A stretch of DNA of 64,000 nt from Desulfobulbaceae bacterium (GCA_024640625.1 JAHEER010000004.1:28756-92755); one strand, 5' to 3'; numbered from the stretch's first letter, positions 47,762-56,959 are shown. The notes: generated from the sequence alone by a model not told the origin. Made by a program: numbers and translations.

Positions 47762-48697
47762 TTAACTCTCCTTGGAGGTACCGTTATCACTTTTTTTTCG
47801 GGATCTGGAGCGGCCTCGTTTGCGGTTGTTGTTCTTGCGCCCCTTTCCAGGTTTGTAGATCAGCACCTTCTTGAATAACCCCTCGCCGACGCTTCTGCTC
47901 CGGATATCGGGATCGTCCTGCAGGGCAACGTGCACTACCCGGCGTTCGGACGGATTGAGTGACGAAATCACCTGGGTCTTGCCGTTTTCCTTCACCTGCG
48001 AGGCGTATTCCATGGCACGCTCTTGAAGCTCCTGGTAGCGTTTCTCACGGAAGTTGCCCACGTCGATGGTGAGTTGCACGCGGCCCGTTATCTTTTTCGA
48101 GACAATTTTTCTGAGCAGATACTGGAGACTGTCCAGCACCCGTCCTTCCTGCGAGGTCAGCACTTCCTGGTGTTCGTCGCTGACCTTGCACTGGGCTGTA
48201 CCGTCTTCGGCTTCAACAGTTACCGTTGAGGGAAAGCCCATCAAGTCGAGGATGGTGGTCAATTCTTCTTTGACGGTTGTCAGGGTGGTCTCAGATAATT
48301 CTACCGGAACTTTAGCGGCGCTATCGTTATCTTCCGTTTCGTCTTTCTCGGCAATGGGGGCAGCGGCTGGTGGCGGCGATGGCGGTGTCGCTTTCGGCTC
48401 TTCCTGAGCCACAGCAGCTTCTTTTTCCTCGGCCACCGGGACCGGCGCTTTTTTCTTGGCGTTCTTTGTGGCAGGCACAGTCTTCTTTTCCGGGTCTGGC
48501 TTGGCCGATTCTTCTTCGGTCTCCTGAATTTTAGCCTTGATATGGGCCTTCTGGCGTATCAGGCCGAAAATTCCTTTGGATCCGGTCTCGAGTACTTCAA
48601 TGGTGAGATTTTCCTGAGCAACTCCCAATTCTTCACAGGCCTTCTTTATAGCCTCGGCCACGTTCTTTCCGTAGAAGTCTTTAGTTTCCAATGACAT
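47762..48697 (-). CDS. khpB: Jag/KhpB RNA-binding protein
   Basis: A 311-residue protein with the Jag-N domain (residues 1-55, LETKDFYGKNVAEAIKKACE), a long Ala/Pro/Lys/Glu linker (about 60-140), a KH domain (about 150-225) and an R3H domain (about 230-295, with NPSERRVVHVALQ). The extreme C-terminus is a basic tail. KhpB binds many RNAs and affects cell-wall growth in Gram-positives; in this genome it keeps its usual place after yidC. Confidence 0.94.
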   Translation of the reverse strand: MSLETKDFYGKNVAEAIKKACEELGVAQENLTIEVLETGSKGIFGLIRQKAHIKAKIQETEEESAKPDPEKKTVPATKNAKKKAPVPVAEEKEAAVAQEEPKATPPSPPPAAAPIAEKDETEDNDSAAKVPVELSETTLTTVKEELTTILDLMGFPSTVTVEAEDGTAQCKVSDEHQEVLTSQEGRVLDSLQYLLRKIVSKKITGRVQLTIDVGNFREKRYQELQERAMEYASQVKENGKTQVISSLNPSERRVVHVALQDDPDIRSRSVGEGLFKKVLIYKPGKGRKNNNRKRGRSRSRKKSDNGTSKES

Positions 48698-48750
48698 GTG
48701 GTATTCCTGGTTGGTATTATTCCACCATGGAGTCTCCTCTGCTCGTCTGA

Positions 48751-50421
48751 TCAGGCGGCGGCTGGGACGGGTTTATTCTTCCGGTTGATCAGATACTGTT
48801 GAAGGATGGAGAGCAGGTTGTTGACAAACCAGTAAAGAACCAGACCTGAGGCAAAATTGACAAACATAACGGTAAAAATAAGCGGCAGAAACATCATGAT
48901 TTTTGCCTGGGTCGGGTCCGCTGTGGTGGGGGTCATTTTCTGCTGCAGGAACATGGATGCACCCATCAGCAGGGTAAGTACCGGCAGGCCGCCAAGGTAA
49001 GGCAAGTCAAAGCCCAAATAAAGCCGATCGGGAGCGGAGAGATCGTTGATCCACAGCATGAACGGTGCATGACGCAGCTCGATGGATTGCAGCAGTACCT
49101 TGTAGAGAGCAAAAAACACCGGAATCTGCAGCACCATCGGCAGACAGCCTCCCAACGGATTGACCTTGTAGGTTTTGTACAGACTCATCATCTCCTGGTT
49201 CATCCGGGTCGGGTCATCTTTGTATTTCTCTTTGAGTTTCACCACCTTGGGCTGCAATTTCTGCATATTCTTCATCGATTTCAACCCTTTCTGGGTGATC
49301 GGCCAGAAGATAGCCTTGAGGATTATGGTGACCAGGATGATGGCGACTCCGTAATTGTGAACCACCGAGTAAAACCAATTGAGCAGGTAGAGCATCGGCT
49401 TGGCAATTATATCGAACCAGCCGAAATAGACGATCTTGCCGAGGTTGTAACCGACCTCATTGAGCATGGTGAGTTTTTTGGGCCCGTAAAACAGCCTGTA
49501 ATCATAGGTGTTCGTCGCTCCAGGGGCCAGCGTTTCCGGCGCGCCCTGAAGGTCGATGGTAACCAGCTCCTCGACGGCGTTCATGGTAATTGACTGGGAA
49601 TTCTGGGTTGGAATGATGCCGGTCATGAAATAGGTACCTTCGTAGGCAACCCAGTCAATGGCAGTCTTGACCGTTTGTGGGCCGTCCTCAAACTCCTTGA
49701 GCTTGAAGCGCTGAAGTCCTGCCTCGCCAAACATGGACGGTCCCCTGAACAGCCAGTTGCTGGCCTTAGTGATCTTGCCGAAGGGCAGGTTGGTCTGGTG
49801 CAGTCCTGCTGCTCCCTGGAGCACCTGACCGCTGTTGTTAACCACCGTGACTTGGTGATCAATCAGGTAATTGGTGCGGTCGAAATGAAATACTCGGGTT
49901 ACCTCGAGCCCGCCGGGACTCGTCCCTCGCAGAGTGAGTGTCGCTTTGTTGGTGCTGGAGTCGAATTGCACTTCCGTGCTGTCGAAGGTGTAGAGGGTGT
50001 TTCTGTCGACTACCGAGCCCCATGAGAAGCTCAGGGGATAGCCTTGGGCCTGGTCGGTTTTAACCAGGTTGACGCCGGGAGCGTCCTCATCCCTTTCCTC
50101 ACGAAAATTTTTCAGCAGAAAACTGGTGATCACGCCGCCGTTCTCGCTGATAGTGGCGGTGTAAAGCTCGGTGTCGATTTTGACTTCTTTGGCCGGACGC
50201 TGGACAGCGGCCGGAGCAGGCAGCGGGACAGCGGGTTGGGTCTGAATTTGGGGAGGCGGTGCCGTTATCTGGGCCTGGGGTGGTTGCTGTTCCGGTTGCG
50301 CTTGTTCGGATGTCTGCTCGGGGGCAACCTGCTCCTGGGCGGGACCAATGAAAAAATATTGATAGCCCAGTAAAATAACGAAAGAAATTAAGATAGCCAG
50401 AAAGGCTCTGTACATGTCCAT
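48751..50421 (-). CDS. yidC: membrane protein insertase YidC
   Basis: A 556-residue insertase. The N-terminal membrane anchor (residues about 2-24, YRAFLAILISFVILLGYQYF), a Gln/Pro-rich linker (about 30-80), the periplasmic domain (about 80-335) and the conserved five-helix core with WPITQKGLKSMKNMQKLQP and the FFALYKVLLQSIELR helix are all visible. I start at ATG 50421; an earlier ATG would overlap yidD. Acts with SecYEG or alone. Confidence 0.96.
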   Translation of the reverse strand: MDMYRAFLAILISFVILLGYQYFFIGPAQEQVAPEQTSEQAQPEQQPPQAQITAPPPQIQTQPAVPLPAPAAVQRPAKEVKIDTELYTATISENGGVITSFLLKNFREERDEDAPGVNLVKTDQAQGYPLSFSWGSVVDRNTLYTFDSTEVQFDSSTNKATLTLRGTSPGGLEVTRVFHFDRTNYLIDHQVTVVNNSGQVLQGAAGLHQTNLPFGKITKASNWLFRGPSMFGEAGLQRFKLKEFEDGPQTVKTAIDWVAYEGTYFMTGIIPTQNSQSITMNAVEELVTIDLQGAPETLAPGATNTYDYRLFYGPKKLTMLNEVGYNLGKIVYFGWFDIIAKPMLYLLNWFYSVVHNYGVAIILVTIILKAIFWPITQKGLKSMKNMQKLQPKVVKLKEKYKDDPTRMNQEMMSLYKTYKVNPLGGCLPMVLQIPVFFALYKVLLQSIELRHAPFMLWINDLSAPDRLYLGFDLPYLGGLPVLTLLMGASMFLQQKMTPTTADPTQAKIMMFLPLIFTVMFVNFASGLVLYWFVNNLLSILQQYLINRKNKPVPAAA

Positions 50422-50492
50422 GATAATCGTGGATCCTTGTTTGCTGCCGGTCGGGAGCGTCGCCGAGAGACCGCGGGGTCTCTCAGATTTGG

Positions 50493-50726
50493 TTATACCG
50501 GATCGTATCCGCCTCGGGAAAAAGGATGACAGCGCAGAATGCGCCACAAACCCTTTCCAGTTCCCCGTATGGCACCGTACTTATTGATTGCCTCTAAAGT
50601 GTACGCAGAACAGGTTGGGTAGAAACGACAGGCAGGAGGGAACAGAGGTGATAAGATAAATTTGTATCCCCGGATCAGCCCAATCAATAAGTGGGCCGCA
50701 AGGCCTTGCGTGTTATCGGGCGGCAT
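50493..50726 (-). CDS. yidD: membrane protein insertion efficiency factor YidD
   Basis: A 77-residue protein with the family motif [20 protein letters not shown] (three clustered Cys/Phe/Tyr) and the C-terminal [11 protein letters not shown]. It lies in the standard place between rnpA and yidC; the gap to rnpA is 2 bases. Confidence 0.95.
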   Translation of the reverse strand: MPPDNTQGLAAHLLIGLIRGYKFILSPLFPPACRFYPTCSAYTLEAINKYGAIRGTGKGLWRILRCHPFSRGGYDPV

Positions 50727-50728
50727 GA

Positions 50729-51073
50729 CTACTTCGCTGGGGTGGACACTAAACTCATCACTGCTTCTGTAATTGATTCCGGAGAATTAAGCGAAAAATT
50801 GGGTCGCACAGTGACAACGATATCTGCTTCGAGAGGGTATTTCTCCCGGCTCAGCCGAAACGACTCTTTGAATATCCGTTTAATCCGGTTCCTGGTAACC
50901 GCTCCTTTCAACTTTCTGCTGATGCTAATTCCGATGCGGCTGTGTCCACGGTCGTTGGCGAGATAGATGATGGAGAAGCCTTTGCCGTGCAGCCGCGTGC
51001 CGTGCTGGTAAACCGCTTCGAATTCAGAGTTCTTCCGCAACAAGCAATATTTCGGAAGACCAAATTGCCGCAA
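50729..51073 (-). CDS. rnpA: ribonuclease P protein component
   Basis: A 114-residue basic protein that assists RNase P RNA in 5' maturation of tRNA. The start [20 protein letters not shown], and the RNA-binding RNR-like motif [15 protein letters not shown], are typical. It follows rpmH by 5 bases. The RNase P RNA gene (rnpB) is not in the window. Confidence 0.95.
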   Translation of the reverse strand: MRQFGLPKYCLLRKNSEFEAVYQHGTRLHGKGFSIIYLANDRGHSRIGISISRKLKGAVTRNRIKRIFKESFRLSREKYPLEADIVVTVRPNFSLNSPESITEAVMSLVSTPAK

Positions 51074-51078
51074 TGAGA

Positions 51079-51216
51079 TCAGGCAGAAAGTCGTTTGCGG
51101 CCCCTGGCTCTGCGGGCGTTAATGATGGCACGGCCGGCTTTGGTGCTCATCCGGGCACGAAAACCATGGCTTCGTTTGCGTTTTATATTGCTTGGCTGAA
51201 ACGTTCTTTTACTCAT
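51079..51216 (-). CDS. rpmH: 50S ribosomal protein L34
   Basis: A 45-residue highly basic protein beginning [20 protein letters not shown] and ending in RKRLSA, the full L34 sequence pattern. An AGAGGA site lies 7-8 bases before the ATG. It is first in the rpmH-rnpA-yidD-yidC-khpB block. In most bacteria dnaA and the replication origin lie next to rpmH; here the upstream neighbour is moeA in the opposite direction. The 275 bases in between contain no cluster of DnaA boxes that I can see. Confidence 0.97.
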   Translation of the reverse strand: MSKRTFQPSNIKRKRSHGFRARMSTKAGRAIINARRARGRKRLSA

Positions 51217-51423
51217 TTTTACATCCTCTCGGGGTGTCCCTATTGCCTGAAAGTTGTGACGACACTCCTGTTCGACGCTGCAATGCGTACTAATATCAAT
51301 GCGTTACATGGTAGCGAGCTGGCCAGCCACCACGCGGGGAAAAGCTAATTTAGCAAAATGAATTAAATAACCACAGATGGCCTTATGTGTCAAATCATTT
51401 CGCCAATTCTCAGTCGGTCCCGG

Positions 51424-51452
51424 TTGAACAAATGGGTTCCCTGTGCTAGGCT
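51424..51452 (+). promoter_or_regulatory. candidate promoter of moeA
   Basis: TTGAAC (51424-51429), 17 bases, then TAGGCT (51447-51452). The -35 is good, the -10 only half-matched. It lies 40 bases before the moeA ATG. Confidence 0.35.
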
Positions 51453-51491
51453 GGGCGAGGTTCTGCATCAATTCGACGACAATGAGGAGAC

Positions 51492-52685
51492 ATGCTGCTC
51501 GACGAGGCCTTAGAACTTATCCTTCACCAGGCACCGGTTCTTGGCAGGCAAGTGGTGCCGCTTGCCCACAGTGGTGGCCGGGTCTGTACTGAGAACAATC
51601 AAGCCAACCATCCACTGCCCGGCTATGACCAGTCAACCAGGGACGGATACGCGGTGTGCGGGCCGGGCAGAACCGGTGGTCCCGGCCGGCAGGCCTTTGC
51701 GCTCAGGGGTGAAATTCCGGCAGGTTCTGTCCATCAGATAGATATTGAAGCGGGCGAGGCCTATCGGATCATGACCGGAGGATTACTGCCGGTCGGTTCG
51801 GAACGGGTCATAGCCCAGGAGAATTGCCACATTAGCGGCCCGGACTTGGTTGTCGAGGAAACCGTGCTGGCCAGTCCCGGTCGTTATCTTCGTACCCGGG
51901 GCAGTGAGCGCCAGGCAGGGGAGCTGCTGGTTGAGCCCGGTACCAGGTTGAACGAATCCCACCTTGTGTTGCTGGCTGCCGCCGGCAATGCCACGGTCGA
52001 AGTGTTCAACCAACCCAAAGTGGCGTTTTTTTGCAGCGGCAGTGAACTGGTAATGGCAGAAAATACCTTGCTAAGCGGCCAGAAGTATTCATCCAATCAG
52101 CTGTTGTTGGAAAGCTTGATAACCAGGTTTGGCGGCCGGGCCGAGGGGTATGGCATCGTTGCCGATGAGCGGCCGGCAATAAGCCGGTTGCTTGGGGCCA
52201 TCAAAGAATCCGATGCCGACATTGTGATCAGTACTGGCGGGGTAGGCCCCGGTAAATATGATTTGTTCGGAGAACTCCTGCCCAAGGCTGGAGCCCGGAT
52301 TCTCTACCGGTCACTGCAGTTTCGGCCAGGCAGATCGACGCTTTTCGGTATTCTGGATGATAAACTCTACTTTGGTCTTCCCGGTCCACCAACTGCAGTT
52401 CGCCTTCTCTTTCTCGAACTTATCTGTCCGCTGTTGAAGAAGATGCAGGGAATGGGATCGTTTCGTAATCAGAGGCAGGATGGTTTTCTCGAACATTCTG
52501 TTTCGTTACGATCAGCCGACGTGCTCTGTTTCAAAGAGGGCCTTTATCGTCTTGAGGAAGGTCGGGTTACGGTCGGCTATCCTCGCCAGTTTCAGACGTC
52601 GAATTGTTCTATAATGATGATGCCGGGGAGGGTTTCCTATGAACCGGGTGACAGGGTGACCATCAGCCTGGCACTGCCGGACTGA
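51492..52685 (+). CDS. moeA: molybdopterin molybdenumtransferase MoeA
   Basis: A 397-residue MoeA-family protein that inserts molybdenum (or tungsten) into adenylylated molybdopterin. Family signs are YDQSTRDGYAV (DGYA), MTGGLLPVGSERVIAQEN, STGGVGPGKYDLFGELL and FGLPGPPTAVRLLF. The typical M-D-G-Y-A and S-V-G-D/E motifs are slightly changed (R-D-G-Y-A; G-P-G-K-Y-D) but the key aspartates remain. GAGGAG precedes the ATG. MoaA and a MOSC protein are encoded 5 kb downstream. Confidence 0.88.
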   Translation: MLLDEALELILHQAPVLGRQVVPLAHSGGRVCTENNQANHPLPGYDQSTRDGYAVCGPGRTGGPGRQAFALRGEIPAGSVHQIDIEAGEAYRIMTGGLLPVGSERVIAQENCHISGPDLVVEETVLASPGRYLRTRGSERQAGELLVEPGTRLNESHLVLLAAAGNATVEVFNQPKVAFFCSGSELVMAENTLLSGQKYSSNQLLLESLITRFGGRAEGYGIVADERPAISRLLGAIKESDADIVISTGGVGPGKYDLFGELLPKAGARILYRSLQFRPGRSTLFGILDDKLYFGLPGPPTAVRLLFLELICPLLKKMQGMGSFRNQRQDGFLEHSVSLRSADVLCFKEGLYRLEEGRVTVGYPRQFQTSNCSIMMMPGRVSYEPGDRVTISLALPD

Positions 52686-52833
52686 GGGTCCAGCTATTTA
52701 ATAAATGAACTACGACTAATTAATATCACGCGGTAAAAGGCAATCATCTGAAAAAAACGGTGGTATGCGACAATAATTCGCGCGGCCCCATTTTTGATTA
52801 CCGAAAATCTATGTAAATAGCTTCGTTAAATTA

Positions 52834-53166
52834 CTATTTCTCTACCAGGGTAAGATTGATTCGATTCTTAAATATTTTTATGTTGAAGGTGTCTCCCGGC
52901 TTGAAATCTGACCCGGAAAGAATTTTTGAAGACAAACTAAGTGTCTGGTTTTTACCAATTTTTGCGGTTACCTGTTTCTTCTGTCTGGCTTTTTTCGGTT
53001 CTTTTACCTGATAATACTTTTTATCTTCATCCATCAGTTTTAACATTAGGTTATTGAAGGTTGGGTGGTTTTTAATATCCATACTTTTCATGATCTCGGT
53101 TTTGCTATTTCCTGCAACCACAAGCTCTCTGAAATTGTCGAGATCATATTTTGTTTTACGGGCCAT
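52834..53166 (-). CDS. putative HTH plus AbrB-like DNA-binding protein in an AT-rich island
   Basis: A 110-residue basic protein that I cannot assign to a named family. Residues 8-50 (FRELVVAGNSKTEIMKSMDI) look like a helix-turn-helix, a Lys-rich linker follows (about 53-70), and residues 68-110 (KIGKNQTLSLSSKILSGSDF then K-P-G-D-T-F) resemble a SpoVT/AbrB swapped-hairpin half. It lies in a markedly AT-rich stretch (about 52690-53400) unlike its surroundings, with AATAGTT repeats upstream. No toxin-like partner gene is adjacent. Confidence 0.65.
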   Translation of the reverse strand: MARKTKYDLDNFRELVVAGNSKTEIMKSMDIKNHPTFNNLMLKLMDEDKKYYQVKEPKKARQKKQVTAKIGKNQTLSLSSKILSGSDFKPGDTFNIKIFKNRINLTLVEK

Positions 53167-53305
53167 GTTCTCCTCTCTCTTAATGAGTTAGTAAAAATAG
53201 TAATGGTTGTATATACATGTTATTTACTTGATTCAGAAAAATTCGACTAGCTTAATATATTCATATTGGCAAAAAATTCAATATGGTAATAATTATTTTT
53301 CATAT

Positions 53306-53350
53306 AATAGTTGCCCTAAACTATTTATAGAAAAAACGAAGAATAGTTTA
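53306..53350. promoter_or_regulatory. AATAGTT / AACTATT half-site cluster
   Basis: AATAGTT occurs at 53306-53312 and 53342-53348 and its complement AACTATT at 53319-53325; the last two form a 9-bp inverted repeat (53317-53325 with 53342-53350). They lie 140-185 bases upstream of the AT-rich DNA-binding-like gene and could be its operators. Confidence 0.45.
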
Positions 53351-53405
53351 AAATAGTGGTAAAAACGTTGGGTTAATTATTGAAAATAAGTTGTGAAATA
53401 AATTC

Positions 53406-54515
53406 TCAAAGCGGCAGTGTTATTAACGCTCTGGATAATTTGCTCAGTGTTCTGCTGCCGACTTTCGTGATCAACACATCGTCTTCTATCCTTACTCCGT
53501 ATTTGCCTTTTAAATAAATACCAGGTTCAACCGTAAAGCTCATACCCGGTTTGAGCTCATCTTTGTTGCCATCATGAATGTAGGGTTCTTCATGGCACTC
53601 CAGGCCGATTCCATGACCAGTCCGGTGGCGGAAAAAAGAGCCGTAGCCGGCCGTTTCTATTAACGCTCTGGCAGCGTTATCCACGGCTCTGCAGGCAGTC
53701 CCTGGCCGGGCGGCACTGCGCCCCGCTTCGTTTGCCTTGAGAACGAGTTCATGGATACGACGGGCCTCCTCATCCACTTCGCCGATTGCAAATGTCCTGG
53801 TGAGATCTGAAGTATAACCCAGCCATGTCGCTCCCCAGTCGATGATCAGCAGATCGCCGTGCCGGAGTCTACGGTCTGACGGCTTGGCGTGGGGGTTGGC
53901 GCCGTTGGGTCCGGTTGAGACGATTGGTGTAAAGGGCAGCGGCTGTTCTGAGCCGTGACGGTAGAGTTCGATGACCAGTTCCGCGGCCACTTCCCGCTCG
54001 GTCTGGCCGGCTCTTATGCGCGGCAGGATGGCCTTGAGGCTGTCTTCGGCAATGGCCACCGCCTTCTGCATGCGGTTGACCTCTTCCCGGTCCTTTATGG
54101 CCCTGCATTGGGCAATGGCTTCATCGGCGCTGTCAAAAGAGGTGGTAGCAGAGGATGCCTCCAGGTAGCCGTATTCAAGCAGTCTGAACTGTCGGGGCTC
54201 GAACCCTATGTTGAGCCCTTTCAGCCCCACGCTGCGGCAGGCCATATCGAAGGTCGCCTGCCAGTGGGCTGGATTGTCGGGGTAGCTGAATGGTCGACAC
54301 GCAAATTCCAGTGCTTCAAGTTTGGGCTCTTCCAGCTCAGGCAGCACGATACACGGTTTTTTCCCGGCTACCAGAAAAAGTACCACTGGCCGCTCCATCA
54401 GGTGAAAATGCAGACCGCTGAAATAGGCAAGACTAGGTCCGGCGTTAAGAGCCAGACCGTCAAATCCTCTCTCGGTGAGGGCTTTAAGCACTTTTTGCTG
54501 CCGTTTTTCATACAT
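53406..54515 (-). CDS. M24 family Xaa-Pro peptidase
   Basis: A 369-residue metallopeptidase (PepQ/PepP type). The N-terminal creatinase-like domain is followed by the pita-bread domain with the metal ligands Asp in IIDWGATWLGYTSD, His in FRHRTGHGIGLE, and Glu in FTVEPGIYLK plus IEDDVLI. I chose ATG 54515 because AAGGAG lies 8 bases before it; ATGs further upstream lack this. Confidence 0.92.
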   Translation of the reverse strand: MYEKRQQKVLKALTERGFDGLALNAGPSLAYFSGLHFHLMERPVVLFLVAGKKPCIVLPELEEPKLEALEFACRPFSYPDNPAHWQATFDMACRSVGLKGLNIGFEPRQFRLLEYGYLEASSATTSFDSADEAIAQCRAIKDREEVNRMQKAVAIAEDSLKAILPRIRAGQTEREVAAELVIELYRHGSEQPLPFTPIVSTGPNGANPHAKPSDRRLRHGDLLIIDWGATWLGYTSDLTRTFAIGEVDEEARRIHELVLKANEAGRSAARPGTACRAVDNAARALIETAGYGSFFRHRTGHGIGLECHEEPYIHDGNKDELKPGMSFTVEPGIYLKGKYGVRIEDDVLITKVGSRTLSKLSRALITLPL

Positions 54516-54833
54516 GGTCTCACTCCTTGATAACTGAGGGGTCAGTGCCATTTTATACTCAGTGATAGAGGCTCCATTTCTTCCCCATGCGTCCTCGCTC
54601 ACCAGGCTGTCTGCCCGGTCCGACGCACACTCGCCCAGGCCTTGCCTGGATGGAATCCTTTACGTATAACGCTATCTATAGCACAGTTTGCAGGTTGGAC
54701 CATGGGAAAATGGTATGGCCCGCCCCTCGCTCTCTGTAGTTGACTTCAGCGCTGGAGCAGGCTATTAGATTGCTAGTTACCCTGAAGTTTACCCTGATAT
54801 TTCAATGTATCTGGATAAGTCCAGGATAGGGAG
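54516..54833. other. 318-base divergent intergenic region with repeat copy C
   Basis: Separates the minus-strand peptidase from the plus-strand transporter. Bases 54631-54663 contain GGCCTTGCCTGGATGG, related to repeat copies A (30254) and B (40370). A TCGCTC precedes it, as in the other copies. No gene is supported. Confidence 0.4.
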
Positions 54834-56690
54834 ATGGGCATGGAACCCACTGTACTTACCACCGACATGATCATTGTCTTCAGCTTGCTCGGCCTGGCTA
54901 TTTTCCTTTTTGTATTTGATCTTCTGCGGGTTGATCTGGTCGGCTTGATGATGATGGTGGCGCTGCCCCTGACCGGTGTCATCGGACCTGATGAAGCGAT
55001 CGCCGGGCTCAGCTCGAATGCAGTGGTGTCGATTATCGCAGTGATGATACTGGGCGCCGGTCTGAACAAGACCGGGGTGATGAATGTGGTTGCCTCACAG
55101 ATTGTCAAATTTGCAGGCAGCAGCGAAGTGCGGATCATGGTAATCATCTCGACCACGGTGGCGGTCATCTCCAGTTTTATGCAGAATATCGGCGCCGCCG
55201 CCCTGTTTCTTCCGGCCACCATGAGGATCGGCCGACAGCTCAGGATCCCGGCCAGCAAAATACTCATGCCAATGGGTTTCTGCGCCATTACCGGTGGCTG
55301 CCTCACTCTGGTTGGTTCCTCGCCGCTGATCATGCTCAACGACCTGATGGAGAGCTGGTGGGTCAACAACCAGGCGGTGGTGAATGGGGCCAGCTTCGAA
55401 CCGCTCGGTCTGCTGTCAGTTACCCCGATAGGCCTCGCATTACTGGTGGGAATCCTTTTCTATTTCGCGGTCTTTGGCCGGAAACTGCTGCCGGCCGATG
55501 TCTGCATGATCGATGAAGACTGCATGGATAAGCGCCTCCAGGATATCTATGGGGATGAGGTCGGCAAAGGCTATGAACTGGTAGTTCCCTCATACTTTCC
55601 GGCTCAAACGCTCGGCGAAATTGAGTTGCGGCCCAAGTACCATGTCACCGTGGTTGGTATCGCCAAGGGTGAAGAGCGCTACACCAAAAATTTTGCCCCG
55701 GGGAAAGATGACGCCATCGAAGCGGGGGACATCCTCTGGGTGATTGGCTCAGACGACAAGGTAGAAACCCTCACCAAGGAGCTGGGCTGGCAGCTCAGAC
55801 CGGAACCGGAGCTTTTCGCCGACGATAACTCCCTGGACGAGAGCGGCATCATCGAAGGCGTGGTCATCCCCCACTCGAATCTCACCGGCCATACCCTCGA
55901 GGAACTGAAGTTTGGGGAACTCTACAAGGTCAATGCACTGGCGCTGGTGCGCGGGGATCAGGTCATCATGGATAATATCAATGTGACCGAGCTGGTCCAG
56001 GGCGACACCCTGCTGCTCCAGGGCAAATGGCAGCGCTTCAATCTGATTGCTGAAAAAAATGACATCGCATTTGTCGAGGAGATTCGCGGTGAAGAGTTCA
56101 AGCCGGAGAGGACCAAATGCGCGCTCTTCTTTCTGTTCATGTCGCTGGCCCTGGTACTTGGATTCCAGGTCAAGCTGTCCATCGCCCTGCTCAGCGGCGC
56201 GCTGGGCATGATCATTACCAGGATTATCTCCGCCGACCGGGCCTACGAGGCGGTCGACTGGCGCACCGTGTTTCTGCTGGCAGGCCTGATTCCGCTTGGC
56301 ACTGCCTTTGAAAACACCGGTGCAGCCGCTTATATTGCCCATAAGGTCCTGAGTTCATTTGCAGAGCTCACCCCTGTGCTCCTGCTTTTTCTGGTTTCAT
56401 TATTGACCGCCTTTTTTTCCCTGGTAGCCTCCAATGTCGGTGCCACGGTCCTGATGGTGCCGCTGGCCATGAACATGGCTGCCCGCTTGGGGACTGATCC
56501 GGTACTGGCGGCGCTGGTGGTTGCCGTCTCGGCCTCCAATACCTTCATTCTGCCGACCCACCAGGTCAACGCCCTGATCATGAGGCCCGGTGGTTACCGC
56601 CCCAAAGATTACATGAAGGCCGGCGTCGGCGCCTCGATACTCTACACGATCATTCTGCTGGTCATGCTGGTAATGTTCTACGGCGTCTGA
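54834..56690 (+). CDS. SLC13/DASS-type permease with two RCK_C (TrkA_C) domains
   Basis: A 618-residue membrane transporter of the ArsB/NhaD-DASS superfamily. Several membrane segments lie before about residue 215 and after about 420, with the D-E-A-I-A-G-L-S-S-N-A-V-V motif early and V-A-V-S-A-S-N-T-F-I-L-P-T-H-Q late in each repeat. Two TrkA-C ligand-binding domains lie between (about 250-330 and 345-415). Such proteins move dicarboxylates, sulfate or similar anions with Na+; the substrate here is not evident. Starts at ATG 54834 or at 54840, which has GGGAG 6 bases upstream. The thioredoxin-like gene begins within its stop (TGATG). Confidence 0.9.
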   Translation: MGMEPTVLTTDMIIVFSLLGLAIFLFVFDLLRVDLVGLMMMVALPLTGVIGPDEAIAGLSSNAVVSIIAVMILGAGLNKTGVMNVVASQIVKFAGSSEVRIMVIISTTVAVISSFMQNIGAAALFLPATMRIGRQLRIPASKILMPMGFCAITGGCLTLVGSSPLIMLNDLMESWWVNNQAVVNGASFEPLGLLSVTPIGLALLVGILFYFAVFGRKLLPADVCMIDEDCMDKRLQDIYGDEVGKGYELVVPSYFPAQTLGEIELRPKYHVTVVGIAKGEERYTKNFAPGKDDAIEAGDILWVIGSDDKVETLTKELGWQLRPEPELFADDNSLDESGIIEGVVIPHSNLTGHTLEELKFGELYKVNALALVRGDQVIMDNINVTELVQGDTLLLQGKWQRFNLIAEKNDIAFVEEIRGEEFKPERTKCALFFLFMSLALVLGFQVKLSIALLSGALGMIITRIISADRAYEAVDWRTVFLLAGLIPLGTAFENTGAAAYIAHKVLSSFAELTPVLLLFLVSLLTAFFSLVASNVGATVLMVPLAMNMAARLGTDPVLAALVVAVSASNTFILPTHQVNALIMRPGGYRPKDYMKAGVGASILYTIILLVMLVMFYGV

Positions 56691-56959
56691 TGGTAGTGAT
56701 CGTTATAGCGGCACCTCCGGGTCCTCTTGGCGACCGAATCAGGCGCCGCATTGCCCGCCTGCAAGACGATCACGGCATTGACTGTGCTGTGGAGCTGGTC
56801 AGCGATTTTGAGGCGATTGTTAATCTGGGGGTCTACGCCGTTCCCGGTCTTCTTATCGACGGAGAGCTGAAGAGTGTTGGCCGGGTCCCTGAAATCCATG
56901 AACTGCTTGACTGGCTCGGCTTCGACAGCCCACAACTGCCCTTGGGTCTTGCTGAATAA
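56690..56959 (+). CDS. thioredoxin-fold protein lacking the active-site cysteines
   Basis: An 89-residue protein with the pattern of small redox-active disulfide protein 2 (thioredoxin_3): strand VVIVIAAP, helix, strand AVELV, cis-proline in GVYAVPGLLIDGELKSVG and the last helix EIHELLDWL. The C-x2-C that normally follows strand 1 is replaced by P-P-G-P (AAPPGPLGD), so no disulfide exchange is expected. It starts on the last base of the transporter stop (TGATG), so it is translated with the permease and may act as a subunit or sensor. Confidence 0.75.
   Translation: MVVIVIAAPPGPLGDRIRRRIARLQDDHGIDCAVELVSDFEAIVNLGVYAVPGLLIDGELKSVGRVPEIHELLDWLGFDSPQLPLGLAE

Noticed and set aside
51073..51348. 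Plus-strand open frame over the rpmH region
   Set aside because: It is antisense to the clear L34 gene and has no recognisable protein features.
53167..53405. AT-rich stretch as a replication origin
   Set aside because: No cluster of TTATCCACA-like DnaA boxes and no dnaA nearby; the half-sites seen are AATAGTT.
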